The notes beneath the pieces were generated by a model. It was given only the letters and a program-made list of their open reading frames with translations. It had not been told where the DNA came from and did not search any database. A stretch of 64,000 bases of DNA, taken from assembly GCF_002240225.1 (NCBI RefSeq), contig NZ_CP022584.1, positions 62,001 to 126,000 of the forward strand, given 5' to 3'. Source of the DNA: Paenibacillus physcomitrellae. GTDB lineage: Bacteria; Bacillota; Bacilli; Paenibacillales; Paenibacillaceae. The position numbers were made by a program, and so were the translations under genes. Numbering within the stretch: the stretch's first letter is position 1; every line of letters begins with the position of its first letter. Positions 44,122-53,055 of the stretch are shown here, piece after piece.

Positions 44122-44346
44122 ATGATTTCAGTTACCAGAATCAACGGAACATCATTTTGGGTAAACGCCATTATGATTGAATCCGTAGAAGAAACCCCGG
44201 ACACTTACATAACCTTAGTGACCGGCAAACGTTTGATCGTTTTGGAGAAAGCGGCGGAGGTACTGCAGAAGATCCAAGAGTATTATAAGGAAATTGGCAT
44301 GCATGCGGCTGCTATTAAAGTGCAACAAACGGAGGAATTATCATGA
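44122..44346 (+). CDS. swrD: SwrD (FlbD/YlzI) swarming motility protein
   Basis: A 74-residue FlbD-family protein. In B. subtilis SwrD raises flagellar power for swarming. The N-terminus MISVTRINGTSFWVNAIMIESVEETPDTYITLVTGKR is the domain signature, though the first 20 residues differ in detail from the Bacillus protein. ATG 44122 follows TCGGGAGG. It overlaps fliL by four bases (ATGA). Confidence 0.92.
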   Translation: MISVTRINGTSFWVNAIMIESVEETPDTYITLVTGKRLIVLEKAAEVLQKIQEYYKEIGMHAAAIKVQQTEELS

Positions 44347-44813
44347 AGAAAATGTTTCCTTGGCTGATCACGATGCTGCTATCGATAACGCTGATCGTGC
44401 TGGCGGCATTCCTGATTGTCAGGCCCGGAACTACCCCGGCTGATGGAGAAACTTCTGCGAATAAGACGGAGACGAAACAAGCTCACAAATTATCCGCTGA
44501 CGAGATTGTAAAAGTGACTTCCGTCATCGAAGGCATTAAAACCAACTTGTCCGATCCCAGCTACATTCTCAGCATTAATTTTGCGTTTCAGCTAAACAAT
44601 GAGAAAGCCAAAGAAGCTTTTGATAAGATCGCAGAGTTCAAAGTGAAGCCGATTATTGTCAAAACGCTGGCAGAGAAAAAGCCGGAGGAGTTAACGGGAG
44701 CTAAAGGAAAAGACCAACTTTGCACGGAGCTGCTGAACCAAATCGATCAAGTGCTGCCGGAAGGAAGCTTGTCCCAGATTGAAATCACAGATTTCGTTAT
44801 GTCCGCCATTTAG
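44343..44813 (+). CDS. fliL: Flagellar basal body-associated protein FliL
   Basis: A single-pass membrane protein associated with the stator, 156 residues. The N-terminal transmembrane helix (FPWLITMLLSITLIVLAAFLI) is followed by an extracytoplasmic domain with SYILSINFAFQLNNEKAKEAFDKI, a stomatin/SPFH-like fold in this family. It overlaps swrD by four bases and is 42 bases before fliM. Confidence 0.93.
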   Translation: MKKMFPWLITMLLSITLIVLAAFLIVRPGTTPADGETSANKTETKQAHKLSADEIVKVTSVIEGIKTNLSDPSYILSINFAFQLNNEKAKEAFDKIAEFKVKPIIVKTLAEKKPEELTGAKGKDQLCTELLNQIDQVLPEGSLSQIEITDFVMSAI

Positions 44814-44855
44814 CATCATGTTTTAAGCTGCAAGTTTTGAAGGGGGTGAGATATT

Positions 44856-45854
44856 TTGGTAGACGTGTTATCGCAGAATGAAATTGACGCCTTGCTGGCG
44901 GCGCTCTCTTCAGGGGAAATGGATGCCGAAGAGCTTAAGAAAGAGGAAACCCAAAGAAAGATACGTTCCTATGATTTTAAGCGTGCCGTAAGATTTTCCA
45001 AAGACCATATTCGTAGCTTGACTAGAATTCATGAGAATTTTGCGCGTTATTTAACCACCTATTTCTCGGCCCAGCTTCGGACCTTTGTTCAGATTAATGT
45101 CGTTCAGGTAGAGCAGCTGCCTTACGATGAGTTCATCCGTTCGATTCCTAAGATGACGATTCTGAATATCTTTGAAGCAGAGCCGCTGGAAGGCCGGATG
45201 GTGCTTGAGGTTCACCCCAATGTGGCTTACGCGATGGTGGACAGACTCCTTGGCGGTACGGGTACAGCTCCTTCAAAAATCAATTCCTTGACGGAGATTG
45301 AAACCATTATTATGGAACGGATCTTCAGTCGGGCGTTTGAGAGCCTGCAGGAAGCGTGGAAGACCGTCGTTGACATCAGTCCCAGAATGGAAGGATTGGA
45401 GACGAACCCGCAGTTTATGCAGATCGTTTCCCCCAACGAGACGATCGCGCTTATTTCACTTAGCACCAAAATCGGGGACACTTCCGGCATGATCAACCTT
45501 TGTATTCCTCATGTCGTTATTGAACCCGTAATGCCAAAGCTCTCGGTCCATCACTGGTTTGTTTCTCAGAAGAAATCCAGAGCACCTGAAGAAGTAGAGG
45601 CTCTTCAAGCCAGAGTCAGCAAAGCGAATTTGCCGATCGTAGCCGAGCTAGGAGAGTCGAAGCTTACGATTCGGGAATTCCTAGGGTTGACCGTCGGCGA
45701 TGTTATTTCTCTGGATAAGCCCATTAATGAAGGTCTTTCTATTCGTGTAGGGGATCGGCTGAAATACAGAGGCAGTCCTGGCACGCTCAAAGATCGGGTT
45801 GCTGTTCAAATTGATGAGATTCTCAGTGAAGGAGTTGAAGAACTTGACGAGTAA
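44856..45854 (+). CDS. fliM: Flagellar motor switch protein FliM
   Basis: A switch-ring subunit of 332 residues. The N-terminal CheY-P-binding motif LSQNEIDALLAALSSG is followed by the CheC-like middle domain (GGTGTAPSKINSLTEIE) and the C-terminal SpoA domain (LTIREFLGLTVGDVISLDKP). The start is TTG 44856, seven bases after AGGGGGTGA. fliY overlaps its end by 11 bases. Confidence 0.97.
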   Translation: MVDVLSQNEIDALLAALSSGEMDAEELKKEETQRKIRSYDFKRAVRFSKDHIRSLTRIHENFARYLTTYFSAQLRTFVQINVVQVEQLPYDEFIRSIPKMTILNIFEAEPLEGRMVLEVHPNVAYAMVDRLLGGTGTAPSKINSLTEIETIIMERIFSRAFESLQEAWKTVVDISPRMEGLETNPQFMQIVSPNETIALISLSTKIGDTSGMINLCIPHVVIEPVMPKLSVHHWFVSQKKSRAPEEVEALQARVSKANLPIVAELGESKLTIREFLGLTVGDVISLDKPINEGLSIRVGDRLKYRGSPGTLKDRVAVQIDEILSEGVEELDE

Positions 45855-47079
45855 AGATTATTTGTCCCAAGAAGAGATTGATGCGCTTTTGAAACAAGCC
45901 AGTCAGGAACCATCTCCGGAACCTACGGTAGACGATTATTTGACTCCGCTTGAGCAGGACGCGCTGGGGGAAATCGGGAACATCACTTTTGGCAGCGCAG
46001 CAACAGCTCTATCGGCTTTGCTTAACAGAAAAGTGGATATCACTACTCCAAAGGTTTCCATTATTAAACGCTCCGAGTTTGATGAAGTGTTCCCAAAACC
46101 GCATGTAGCGGTTCATGTCACTTATGTAGATGGGTTTCAGGGGATTAACTCGCTCGTCATCAAGAAACGCGATGCGCAAATCATCGCCGATTTGATGCTG
46201 GGGGGAGAGGGCAATCCGGCGGATGAAGAATTGAATGAAATTCATGTTAGTGCTGTGCAAGAAGCAATGAATCAAATGATGGGTTCGTCTGCAACGTCGA
46301 TGTCTACGATTTTCAACCGATTTGTAAACATCTCTCCGCCAGCCATTGATATTCTGAACGTGGAGAACGGAGAAGGCGTTTCGAACCTTCCGCCCGATGA
46401 AATTCTAATCAAAATCTCTTTCCGTCTGACTATCGGGGATTTGATTGATTCGACGATCATGCAGCTTCTTCCGGTGCAGTTCGCCAAAGAGATGGTGAGC
46501 AATCTGATTGGAGGCTCAGAACCGGAGCCGGCGGCATCCGTAAACGAGGTGGCTGCAGCCGTTGAAGCTCCTGAGCGCCCTGCTCCGGCATCTGCTCCAG
46601 AGCCGCAATATGAAGCTCCACAGCAATCGGCACCTGCTCAGGCTCAGCCTCAGGCGCCGCAAATGCCGTCTCAACAGGGGTATTATGATCCAAATGCAAT
46701 GCCGCCAAATTACGGATATGCTCCGCCTCAGCATTACGGTGCCGTACCGGGGCGCAACATCAATGTCCAGCCGGTGCAGTTTTCCAATTTGCAGGCGCCG
46801 TCTTTCGATCATATTGAAGAAAATAATTTAAACTTATTGATGGACATACCCCTTAAAGTCACCGTAGAATTAGGTAGAACCCAAAAGCAAATCAAAGATA
46901 TCCTGGAACTGTCACAGGGCTCTATTATCGAGCTAGACAAGCTGGCCGGCGAACCTGTCGACATTCTGGTAAATAACAAATTGATCGCAAAAGGTGAGGT
47001 AGTCGTAATTGACGAAAACTTCGGCGTTCGTGTTACCGATATCGTCAGCCAATGGGACCGTATACAAAAATTACAATAG
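45844..47079 (+). CDS. fliY: Switch protein and CheY-P phosphatase FliY
   Basis: A Gram-positive switch component combining CheC-like phosphatase and FliN-like domains. It has 411 residues: an N-terminal CheY-P-binding motif LSQEEIDALLKQ, two phosphatase motifs (DALGEIGN and SAVQEAMN), a Pro/Gln/Ala-rich linker (about 225-310), and a C-terminal SpoA/FliN domain (LDIPLKVTVELGRTQKQIKD-like). TTG 45844 is chosen because AAGGAG (45829-45834) lies nine bases upstream. Confidence 0.96.
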   Translation: MTSKDYLSQEEIDALLKQASQEPSPEPTVDDYLTPLEQDALGEIGNITFGSAATALSALLNRKVDITTPKVSIIKRSEFDEVFPKPHVAVHVTYVDGFQGINSLVIKKRDAQIIADLMLGGEGNPADEELNEIHVSAVQEAMNQMMGSSATSMSTIFNRFVNISPPAIDILNVENGEGVSNLPPDEILIKISFRLTIGDLIDSTIMQLLPVQFAKEMVSNLIGGSEPEPAASVNEVAAAVEAPERPAPASAPEPQYEAPQQSAPAQAQPQAPQMPSQQGYYDPNAMPPNYGYAPPQHYGAVPGRNINVQPVQFSNLQAPSFDHIEENNLNLLMDIPLKVTVELGRTQKQIKDILELSQGSIIELDKLAGEPVDILVNNKLIAKGEVVVIDENFGVRVTDIVSQWDRIQKLQ

Positions 47080-47106
47080 AGAAGATCTCAGGAGGGACTA
47101 TTTTCC

Positions 47107-47472
47107 ATGGCAAACCGAATTTTGATTGTAGACGATGCAGCATTTATGAGAATGATGATCCGCGACATTTTGACTAAAAACGGCTTTGAGGTAGTAGGCG
47201 AAGCACAGGACGGATCTCAGGCGATTGAGAAATATAAAGAACTGCGTCCCGATTTGATTACGATGGACATCACGATGCCTGAAATGGACGGCATTGCAGC
47301 ACTGAAAGAAATTAAGAAAATCGACGCTTCTGCAAAAGTCATCATGTGTTCCGCGATGGGACAGCAGGCTATGGTTATCGATGCGATTCAAGCAGGAGCA
47401 AAAGACTTTATCGTCAAACCTTTCCAATCTGACCGGGTTATTGAAGCGATCAATAAAACATTGGGCGCTTAG
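47107..47472 (+). CDS. cheY: Chemotaxis response regulator CheY
   Basis: A 121-residue single-domain response regulator whose phosphorylated form binds FliM and FliY. The acidic pocket is Asp9 and Asp10, the phospho-acceptor is Asp54 in ITMDITMPEMDG, with Ser82 and Lys104 (FIVKPF) completing the site. ATG 47107 follows CAGGAGGGA. It lies between fliY and fliO. Confidence 0.97.
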   Translation: MANRILIVDDAAFMRMMIRDILTKNGFEVVGEAQDGSQAIEKYKELRPDLITMDITMPEMDGIAALKEIKKIDASAKVIMCSAMGQQAMVIDAIQAGAKDFIVKPFQSDRVIEAINKTLGA

Positions 47473-47484
47473 GATTCAACGGTT

Positions 47485-48024
47485 ATGTTTATAGGATTAG
47501 CAGCATCGTCAACTGACGGGATGCCCGGTTATTCCAACCCAATAGGCAATGTATTTACGGTCATTGCAGTTTTGGCCGTTATTATTGTCCTCATCGTGTT
47601 ACTGATCCGTTTTCTAGGAAACAGAAATGTAGCCATGTCCAAAAGTCGTTCCATCCGAACGCTGGGTGCGGTAGGACTTGGTCCGAATAAATCGGTTCAG
47701 GTGCTGGAAATCGGTGGTCGTATTTATGTCGTGGGTGTAGGGGAAGACGTAACGGTGCTCGATAAAATTCTGGATCCAGCAGAAGCTGCTCTGCTCGTTC
47801 AGAGTTTTGAAGAAGCAAGTCCTGATTTCGCCAATTGGACTTCTGCCGTTTCTTCTTTCGCTGCCCGCTTTCGGAAAGAAGAGCCTCCTGTGGAGGAAGA
47901 GATAGACGAAGCTGCTTTTCACGAGGTGTTTGAGTCAAAGCTGAGAAAGCTGCCGAATCGTAAACAGCAGGTGAAGGATATCCTGCAGGAGGATCAATCT
48001 ACAGATCGGTTGAGGGACTCATGA
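47485..48024 (+). CDS. fliO: Flagellar biosynthesis protein FliO (FliZ)
   Basis: A membrane protein that helps assemble the FliP-FliQ-FliR export gate. It has 179 residues with one transmembrane segment (VFTVIAVLAVIIVLIVLLIRFL), followed by the FliO pattern IRTLGAVGLGPNKSVQVLEIGGRIYVVGVGEDVTVL and a charged tail. It is shorter than the B. subtilis protein and lacks an obvious cleavable signal peptide. It overlaps fliP by four bases. The ribosome binding site is weak. Confidence 0.88.
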   Translation: MFIGLAASSTDGMPGYSNPIGNVFTVIAVLAVIIVLIVLLIRFLGNRNVAMSKSRSIRTLGAVGLGPNKSVQVLEIGGRIYVVGVGEDVTVLDKILDPAEAALLVQSFEEASPDFANWTSAVSSFAARFRKEEPPVEEEIDEAAFHEVFESKLRKLPNRKQQVKDILQEDQSTDRLRDS

Positions 48025-48776
48025 AAAAGAAGTTTGCAATCATAGCTTTGCTTTTTATGCTATTCAGTGTTGTTTCAGTAACGGCATCCGCAGCCGATCC
48101 GATACCGGACATTCAGATACAAGTCGGCAATTCAGACGGAAAGCCGGGCACCAGCTCGCTTTCCATTCTGCTGCTTGTCACGGTGCTCAGCGTAGCACCG
48201 GCCATTTTGGTCTTGATGACCAGCTTTACCCGGATTGTAGTGGTGCTTGGTTTTGTAAGAAGTTCGCTTGGCACGCAGCAGGCGCCGCCCAATCAGGTAT
48301 TGGTTGGTTTGGCGCTGTTTATGACCTTGTTCATTATGAGTCCAACGCTTTCGGAAGTGAACCAAGTCGCGCTCCAGCCCTATTTAAAAGGGGAGATCAG
48401 TCAGACGGATGCTCTGGAGAAAGCTGCTGTTCCTATGAAGCAGTTTATGTACAAGCATACACGCAACAAAGATCTGCAGCTGTTTCTGAGTTATACCAAG
48501 ATGGAGCAGCCCAAAGCGGTTGAGGACATTCCGATTACGGTGCTGGTTCCGGCTTACGCGATCAGTGAACTGAAGACGGCGTTTCAAATGGGATTTATGA
48601 TTTATATTCCTTTTCTAATTATCGATATTGTCGTGTCCAGCACCTTGATGGCGATGGGGATGATGATGCTTCCGCCGGTTATGATCTCGCTTCCGTTCAA
48701 AATATTGCTTTTTGTTTTGGTCGATGGATGGTATCTGGTCGTGAAGTCACTGCTCGAGAGCTTCGGCACTTCATAG
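48021..48776 (+). CDS. fliP: Flagellar export gate protein FliP
   Basis: A core pore-forming subunit of the type III export gate. It has 251 residues: an N-terminal signal sequence (FAIIALLFMLFSVVSVTASAA), four hydrophobic segments, and family signatures ILVLMTSFTRIVVVLGFVR and FQMGFMIYIPFLIIDIVVSS. It overlaps fliO by four bases. Confidence 0.97.
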   Translation: MKKKFAIIALLFMLFSVVSVTASAADPIPDIQIQVGNSDGKPGTSSLSILLLVTVLSVAPAILVLMTSFTRIVVVLGFVRSSLGTQQAPPNQVLVGLALFMTLFIMSPTLSEVNQVALQPYLKGEISQTDALEKAAVPMKQFMYKHTRNKDLQLFLSYTKMEQPKAVEDIPITVLVPAYAISELKTAFQMGFMIYIPFLIIDIVVSSTLMAMGMMMLPPVMISLPFKILLFVLVDGWYLVVKSLLESFGTS

Positions 48777-48823
48777 CGAATCGACAGCATGTCAAGGAAA
48801 GAATCGAACTGGGGGTAACAAAG

Positions 48824-49093
48824 ATGAATTCGCAATTTGTCATTGGACTGGCGGGTCAGGCCATTTATACGGTCCTCAAAGCCAGCGCGCCAATGCTCAT
48901 TATTGCTCTGGTTGTCGGACTGATCATCAGTATTTTTCAGGCAACAACGCAAATTCAGGAGCAGACGCTCGCTTTTGTTCCTAAAATTGTGGCTGTTCTT
49001 GTCGCGATGCTTCTGTTCGGCCCCTGGATTCTATCAACGATGGTGGACTTTACTTATGGAATTTTAAATAATTTGTCCCGCTATATCGGATAG
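48824..49093 (+). CDS. fliQ: Flagellar export gate protein FliQ
   Basis: An 89-residue protein with two transmembrane helices that wraps the export gate. The family motif VVGLIISIFQATTQIQEQTLAFVPKI is present. ATG 48824 follows GGGGGTAACAAAG, a modest ribosome binding site. An upstream in-frame GTG at 48728 would overlap fliP and is not preferred. Confidence 0.96.
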   Translation: MNSQFVIGLAGQAIYTVLKASAPMLIIALVVGLIISIFQATTQIQEQTLAFVPKIVAVLVAMLLFGPWILSTMVDFTYGILNNLSRYIG

Positions 49094-49105
49094 GAAAAGC
49101 GACCT

Positions 49106-49888
49106 ATGGATATTATGCAGGCCTTACCTGTTTTCATGCTTATTTTTTGTCGAATCACCGCTTTTTTTGTTGTCGCACCTGTCTTTTCCGCAAGAACAGT
49201 GCCGAACACGTTCAAAGTGGGTTTTTCCGGTATTTTGGCCGTGTTAATTTTTTTGGTCTATGGAACGAAACAAACGGTTCCGACGGATTTAACTTTTATT
49301 CTGTTTATTTTAAGGGAAATCCTGATCGGGCTGCTGATGGGGTATGTGGCTACTTTAATATTTACAGTTATCACTATGGCCGGCGCTTTCCTAGATATTC
49401 AAATCGGTTTTGGTATTGCAAATGTGCTGGACCCGATGACAGGAGCATCGGCACCCGTTACGGGCAATTTCAAATATGCGATTGCCACTTTGTTCTTTCT
49501 GGGGATGAACGGTCATCATTATTTGATTCAAGCCATGCTGAGGAGCTACGATTGGATCCCTCTTTCTAACGACGTCTTTGCACGAACGGCTAATGGGAAC
49601 ATCAACGAGTTCCTGATCCATGCGTTCAGTCAATCGTTTATGCTTGCGTTTCAGCTCGCTGCTCCGATCATCGTTGCTTTGTTCCTGACGGATGTGGCCC
49701 TTGGCTTTCTGGCCAAAACGGCACCTCAGTTTAACATCTTCGTAATCGGCGTTCCGCTGAAAATTCTTGTCGGTCTTGTCCTTCTCCTAGTGTTTATGTC
49801 CAGTCTGGTGTATTCGTTTCAGCAGTTGTTTGAGACCTTGTTCAAAACGCTGGAGAACCTGATGGGGACAATGGGAAGCAGGCCTTAA
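49106..49888 (+). CDS. fliR: Flagellar export gate protein FliR
   Basis: A 260-residue polytopic gate protein with about six membrane segments. Family segments include FCRITAFFVVAPVFSARTVPNTFKVGFS and GFGIANVLDPMTGASAPVTGNF. It starts 12 bases after fliQ and ends just before flhB. Confidence 0.96.
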   Translation: MDIMQALPVFMLIFCRITAFFVVAPVFSARTVPNTFKVGFSGILAVLIFLVYGTKQTVPTDLTFILFILREILIGLLMGYVATLIFTVITMAGAFLDIQIGFGIANVLDPMTGASAPVTGNFKYAIATLFFLGMNGHHYLIQAMLRSYDWIPLSNDVFARTANGNINEFLIHAFSQSFMLAFQLAAPIIVALFLTDVALGFLAKTAPQFNIFVIGVPLKILVGLVLLLVFMSSLVYSFQQLFETLFKTLENLMGTMGSRP

Positions 49889-49905
49889 GAAGAGGAAAGG
49901 AAGGA

Positions 49906-51000
49906 ATGGCCTTGGCACTCCGTTATGTGCTTGATCTTCAGCTGTTTGCGGGAGAGAAAACCGAAAATGCAACGCCAAAGAAAAAGCAGGATGCAAGGAA
50001 AAAAGGCCAGGTTGCCAAAAGTAATGATGTTTCTGCGGCGTTTGTTTTACTCTCTTCCTTTTTTGCTCTGCTGATGTTCGGCGGTTATTACAAACAGCAT
50101 TTGGTCGATCTGTTCAAAGATTTTTTTGTTAACCGGCTTACTTTCGATGTCACTTCGCAAAGCGTGATGACGATGTTTGGCAGTTTGGCGGTTCAAGTTG
50201 CCCTTATGCTGGCACCAATCTTTGGTGTAGTGTTGGTGGTCGGTATATTGGCTAATTATATTCAGGTTGGTTTTCTGCTTACAGGAGAATCCCTTAAGCC
50301 GAAGTTCAGTAAAATTGACCCGATTAAAGGGCTCAAAAATATTTTTTCAATGAGAAGCGTCATCGAACTTCTTAAATCGGTTTTTAAATTGATAGTTATC
50401 TTTGTTGTGGTTTATATCACCCTGGCCGATTCAAAAGATGAAATCTCAAAGCTGGGATATGTGAGTATAGAAGCTGCCTTTAATTATACGGCAAAAGTGA
50501 CGATGGACCTTGGCATCAAGATCGGCGCAGCTTTGCTGGTACTGGCTTTCGGCGATTATATGTATCAGCGGTATTCACATGCTAAGAGCTTGCGGATGAG
50601 CAAACAGGACATTAAAGACGAATACAAGAAGATGGAAGGCGACCCGCTTATTAAAGGCAAAATTCGTGAACGTCAGCGTCGCATGGCCCTGCAGCGTATG
50701 ATGCAGGAAATTCCGAAAGCGGATGTCATTATCACAAACCCTACGCATTTTGCTGTAGCGCTAAAATATGACGGAAACGAAATGGAAGCTCCGCAGGTGA
50801 TCGCCAAAGGCCAAGATTTCGTGGCCCTTCGAATCAAGGAAATAGCCAAGGAGCATGGCGTTATAACGATGGAAAACAAGCCGCTCGCCCGCGCGCTGTT
50901 TCAAAGAACGGAGATTGGAGATTCCATTCCGGCTGATTTGTTCCAGGCGGTGGCCGAGGTTCTGGCCTATGTATATAAATTAAAAGGCAAAGTGAGATAG
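49906..51000 (+). CDS. flhB: Flagellar export protein FlhB
   Basis: An export gate protein that switches secretion from rod/hook to filament substrates. It has 364 residues: KTENATPKKKQDARKKGQVAKS at the N-terminus, four membrane helices, and a cytoplasmic domain with the autocleavage motif NPTH (Asn278 to His281). ATG 49906 is preferred, but TTG 49912 has better spacing to AAAGGAAGGA and would remove two residues. A stand-alone homologue of its last part lies at 20.9 kb. Confidence 0.97.
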   Translation: MALALRYVLDLQLFAGEKTENATPKKKQDARKKGQVAKSNDVSAAFVLLSSFFALLMFGGYYKQHLVDLFKDFFVNRLTFDVTSQSVMTMFGSLAVQVALMLAPIFGVVLVVGILANYIQVGFLLTGESLKPKFSKIDPIKGLKNIFSMRSVIELLKSVFKLIVIFVVVYITLADSKDEISKLGYVSIEAAFNYTAKVTMDLGIKIGAALLVLAFGDYMYQRYSHAKSLRMSKQDIKDEYKKMEGDPLIKGKIRERQRRMALQRMMQEIPKADVIITNPTHFAVALKYDGNEMEAPQVIAKGQDFVALRIKEIAKEHGVITMENKPLARALFQRTEIGDSIPADLFQAVAEVLAYVYKLKGKVR

Positions 51001-51021
51001 AAGGGATCGGAGGCGATACGA

Positions 51022-53055
51022 ATGAAAATTAAAGATATTTCGATTCTGGTAGGAATCATTGGCATCGTCCTGATGATGATTCTTCCGATCCCGAAGACAC
51101 TGCTTGATATTCTTCTAGTCATCAATATATCAATCGCGATGATGATTTTGCTTGTTGCTATGAACACAAAGGAAGCGCTGCAGTTCTCGATCTTCCCTTC
51201 CTTGCTGCTGATTACAACGATGTTCCGGCTTGCCCTGAATATATCGACAACCAAACTGATTTTGGGAGAAGGGGATGCCGGGCACGTTGTCCGGACATTC
51301 GGCAGCTGGATTTCCAGCGGACAGCCCGTTATCGGTTTCATTGTCTTTCTGATTCTGGTTGTCGTTCAGTTTATTGTGATCACGAAAGGTTCGGAGCGTG
51401 TGGCAGAAGTCGCTGCCAGATTTACTTTGGACGCTATGCCGGGTAAGCAGATGAGTATCGACGCCGATTTGAACGCGGGACTTATCAACGAGCACCAGGC
51501 GAAAGAGCGCCGCTCCAAAATCGAACGCGAAGCGGATTTCTACGGGGCGATGGATGGTGCAAGTAAATTCGTAAAAGGCGATGCCATCGCTTCGATTATT
51601 ATTTTGTTCATCAACCTGATCGGCGGTTTCATCATTGGTATGGTGATGCATGGGATGGCCTTTTCCGATGCGCTTTCGACCTACTCGCTGCTGACGATCG
51701 GTGATGGTCTGGTCAGCCAGATCCCAGCGCTGCTGATTTCAACTTCCGCGGGTTTGATCGTGACCAGGGCGTCTTCCGACGGGAATTTGGCTGACGATAT
51801 TACAGGCCAGCTGTTTGCTTTTCCAAAGCTGATTTATATCGTTGCCGCTATGATAGCGCTGCTGGGCCTCTTTACACCGATTGGGCCAATCGCGACTCTT
51901 CCATTGGCTGGGCTGCTTGCTTTTGCCGCAAGGCGGATGCAAAACAATTTCAGCAAGCAGGTTATTGAGCAGGAACAGCACGAAGAAGAGCAGCAGATCG
52001 AGGAGGTCCGCAGCCCGGAAAGTGTTATCAACCTGCTGCAGGTGGATCCCATTGAATTTGAGTTTGGCTATGGATTGATTCCGCTTGCGGATACTTCTCA
52101 AGGGGGAGACCTGCTGGACCGGATCATTATGATCCGCAGACAGTGTGCGCTTGAGCTGGGGCTCGTTGTGCCGGTGATCCGAATTCGCGACAATATTCAA
52201 CTCAAACCGAACGAATATGTCATAAAAATTAAAGGGAATACCGTCGGTCGCGGGGAATTATTACTTAATCACTACCTGGCGATGAGTCCTGGATTTGACG
52301 ATGATTCGATTACCGGGATTGATACTTTAGAACCGGCATTTGGTCTTCCGGCTTTATGGATTGATGAGCCGACGAAAGAGCGGGCCGAAATGGCCGGGTA
52401 CACGGTTGTGGACCCTCCATCCGTTGTGGCGACTCATTTGACGGAAACGATCAAGAAGCACGCTCATGAGCTGCTTGGCCGTCAAGAAACGAAAGCTCTT
52501 GTGGATAATCTCAGAGAGAACTACCCGGTATTGGTGGACGAACTTATTCCGTCTGTACTGTCCATCGGCGATGTGCAGAAAGTGCTGGGAAAGCTGCTGC
52601 GGGAGAAAATTTCCATCCGGGACATGGTGTCGATTTTCGAAACGCTTGCTGATTACGGTCAGTACACCAAAGACCCCGAGGTGCTTACGGAATATGTCCG
52701 GCAGGCATTGTCCCGTCAGATTACCCAGCAGTTTACGAATCAGGGTGAAACGATGCAGGTAATTACCGTCGGTCCTTCTCTGGAGAAGAAAATAGCCGAA
52801 AGTGTCCAGCAGACCGAACAGGGCAGCTACGTAGCGCTTGATCCGGTGTCAACCCAAACGGTCTATCAGAAGTTGAACGAGCAGATTAACCGGTTGATCC
52901 AGTCCGGCCAGCAGCCGATTGTCTTAACTTCGCCGACGATCCGAATGTACCTGAGGCAAGTCATGGAACGAACTTTGCAGGACGTTCCGGTTCTCTCTTA
53001 CAGCGAACTGGAGCCTAATGTAGAGATTCAAAGTGTGGGAGTGGTCAATCTGTGA
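51022..53055 (+). CDS. flhA: Flagellar export protein FlhA
   Basis: The largest export gate protein, forming a nonameric ring that receives substrates and chaperones. It has 677 residues: an N-terminal membrane domain with about eight helices (TTMFRLALNISTTKLIL, RFTLDAMPGKQMSIDADLNAG signature) and a cytoplasmic domain from about 330. ATG 51022 follows GGATCGGAGG. Its stop overlaps the flhF GTG. Confidence 0.98.
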   Translation: MKIKDISILVGIIGIVLMMILPIPKTLLDILLVINISIAMMILLVAMNTKEALQFSIFPSLLLITTMFRLALNISTTKLILGEGDAGHVVRTFGSWISSGQPVIGFIVFLILVVVQFIVITKGSERVAEVAARFTLDAMPGKQMSIDADLNAGLINEHQAKERRSKIEREADFYGAMDGASKFVKGDAIASIIILFINLIGGFIIGMVMHGMAFSDALSTYSLLTIGDGLVSQIPALLISTSAGLIVTRASSDGNLADDITGQLFAFPKLIYIVAAMIALLGLFTPIGPIATLPLAGLLAFAARRMQNNFSKQVIEQEQHEEEQQIEEVRSPESVINLLQVDPIEFEFGYGLIPLADTSQGGDLLDRIIMIRRQCALELGLVVPVIRIRDNIQLKPNEYVIKIKGNTVGRGELLLNHYLAMSPGFDDDSITGIDTLEPAFGLPALWIDEPTKERAEMAGYTVVDPPSVVATHLTETIKKHAHELLGRQETKALVDNLRENYPVLVDELIPSVLSIGDVQKVLGKLLREKISIRDMVSIFETLADYGQYTKDPEVLTEYVRQALSRQITQQFTNQGETMQVITVGPSLEKKIAESVQQTEQGSYVALDPVSTQTVYQKLNEQINRLIQSGQQPIVLTSPTIRMYLRQVMERTLQDVPVLSYSELEPNVEIQSVGVVNL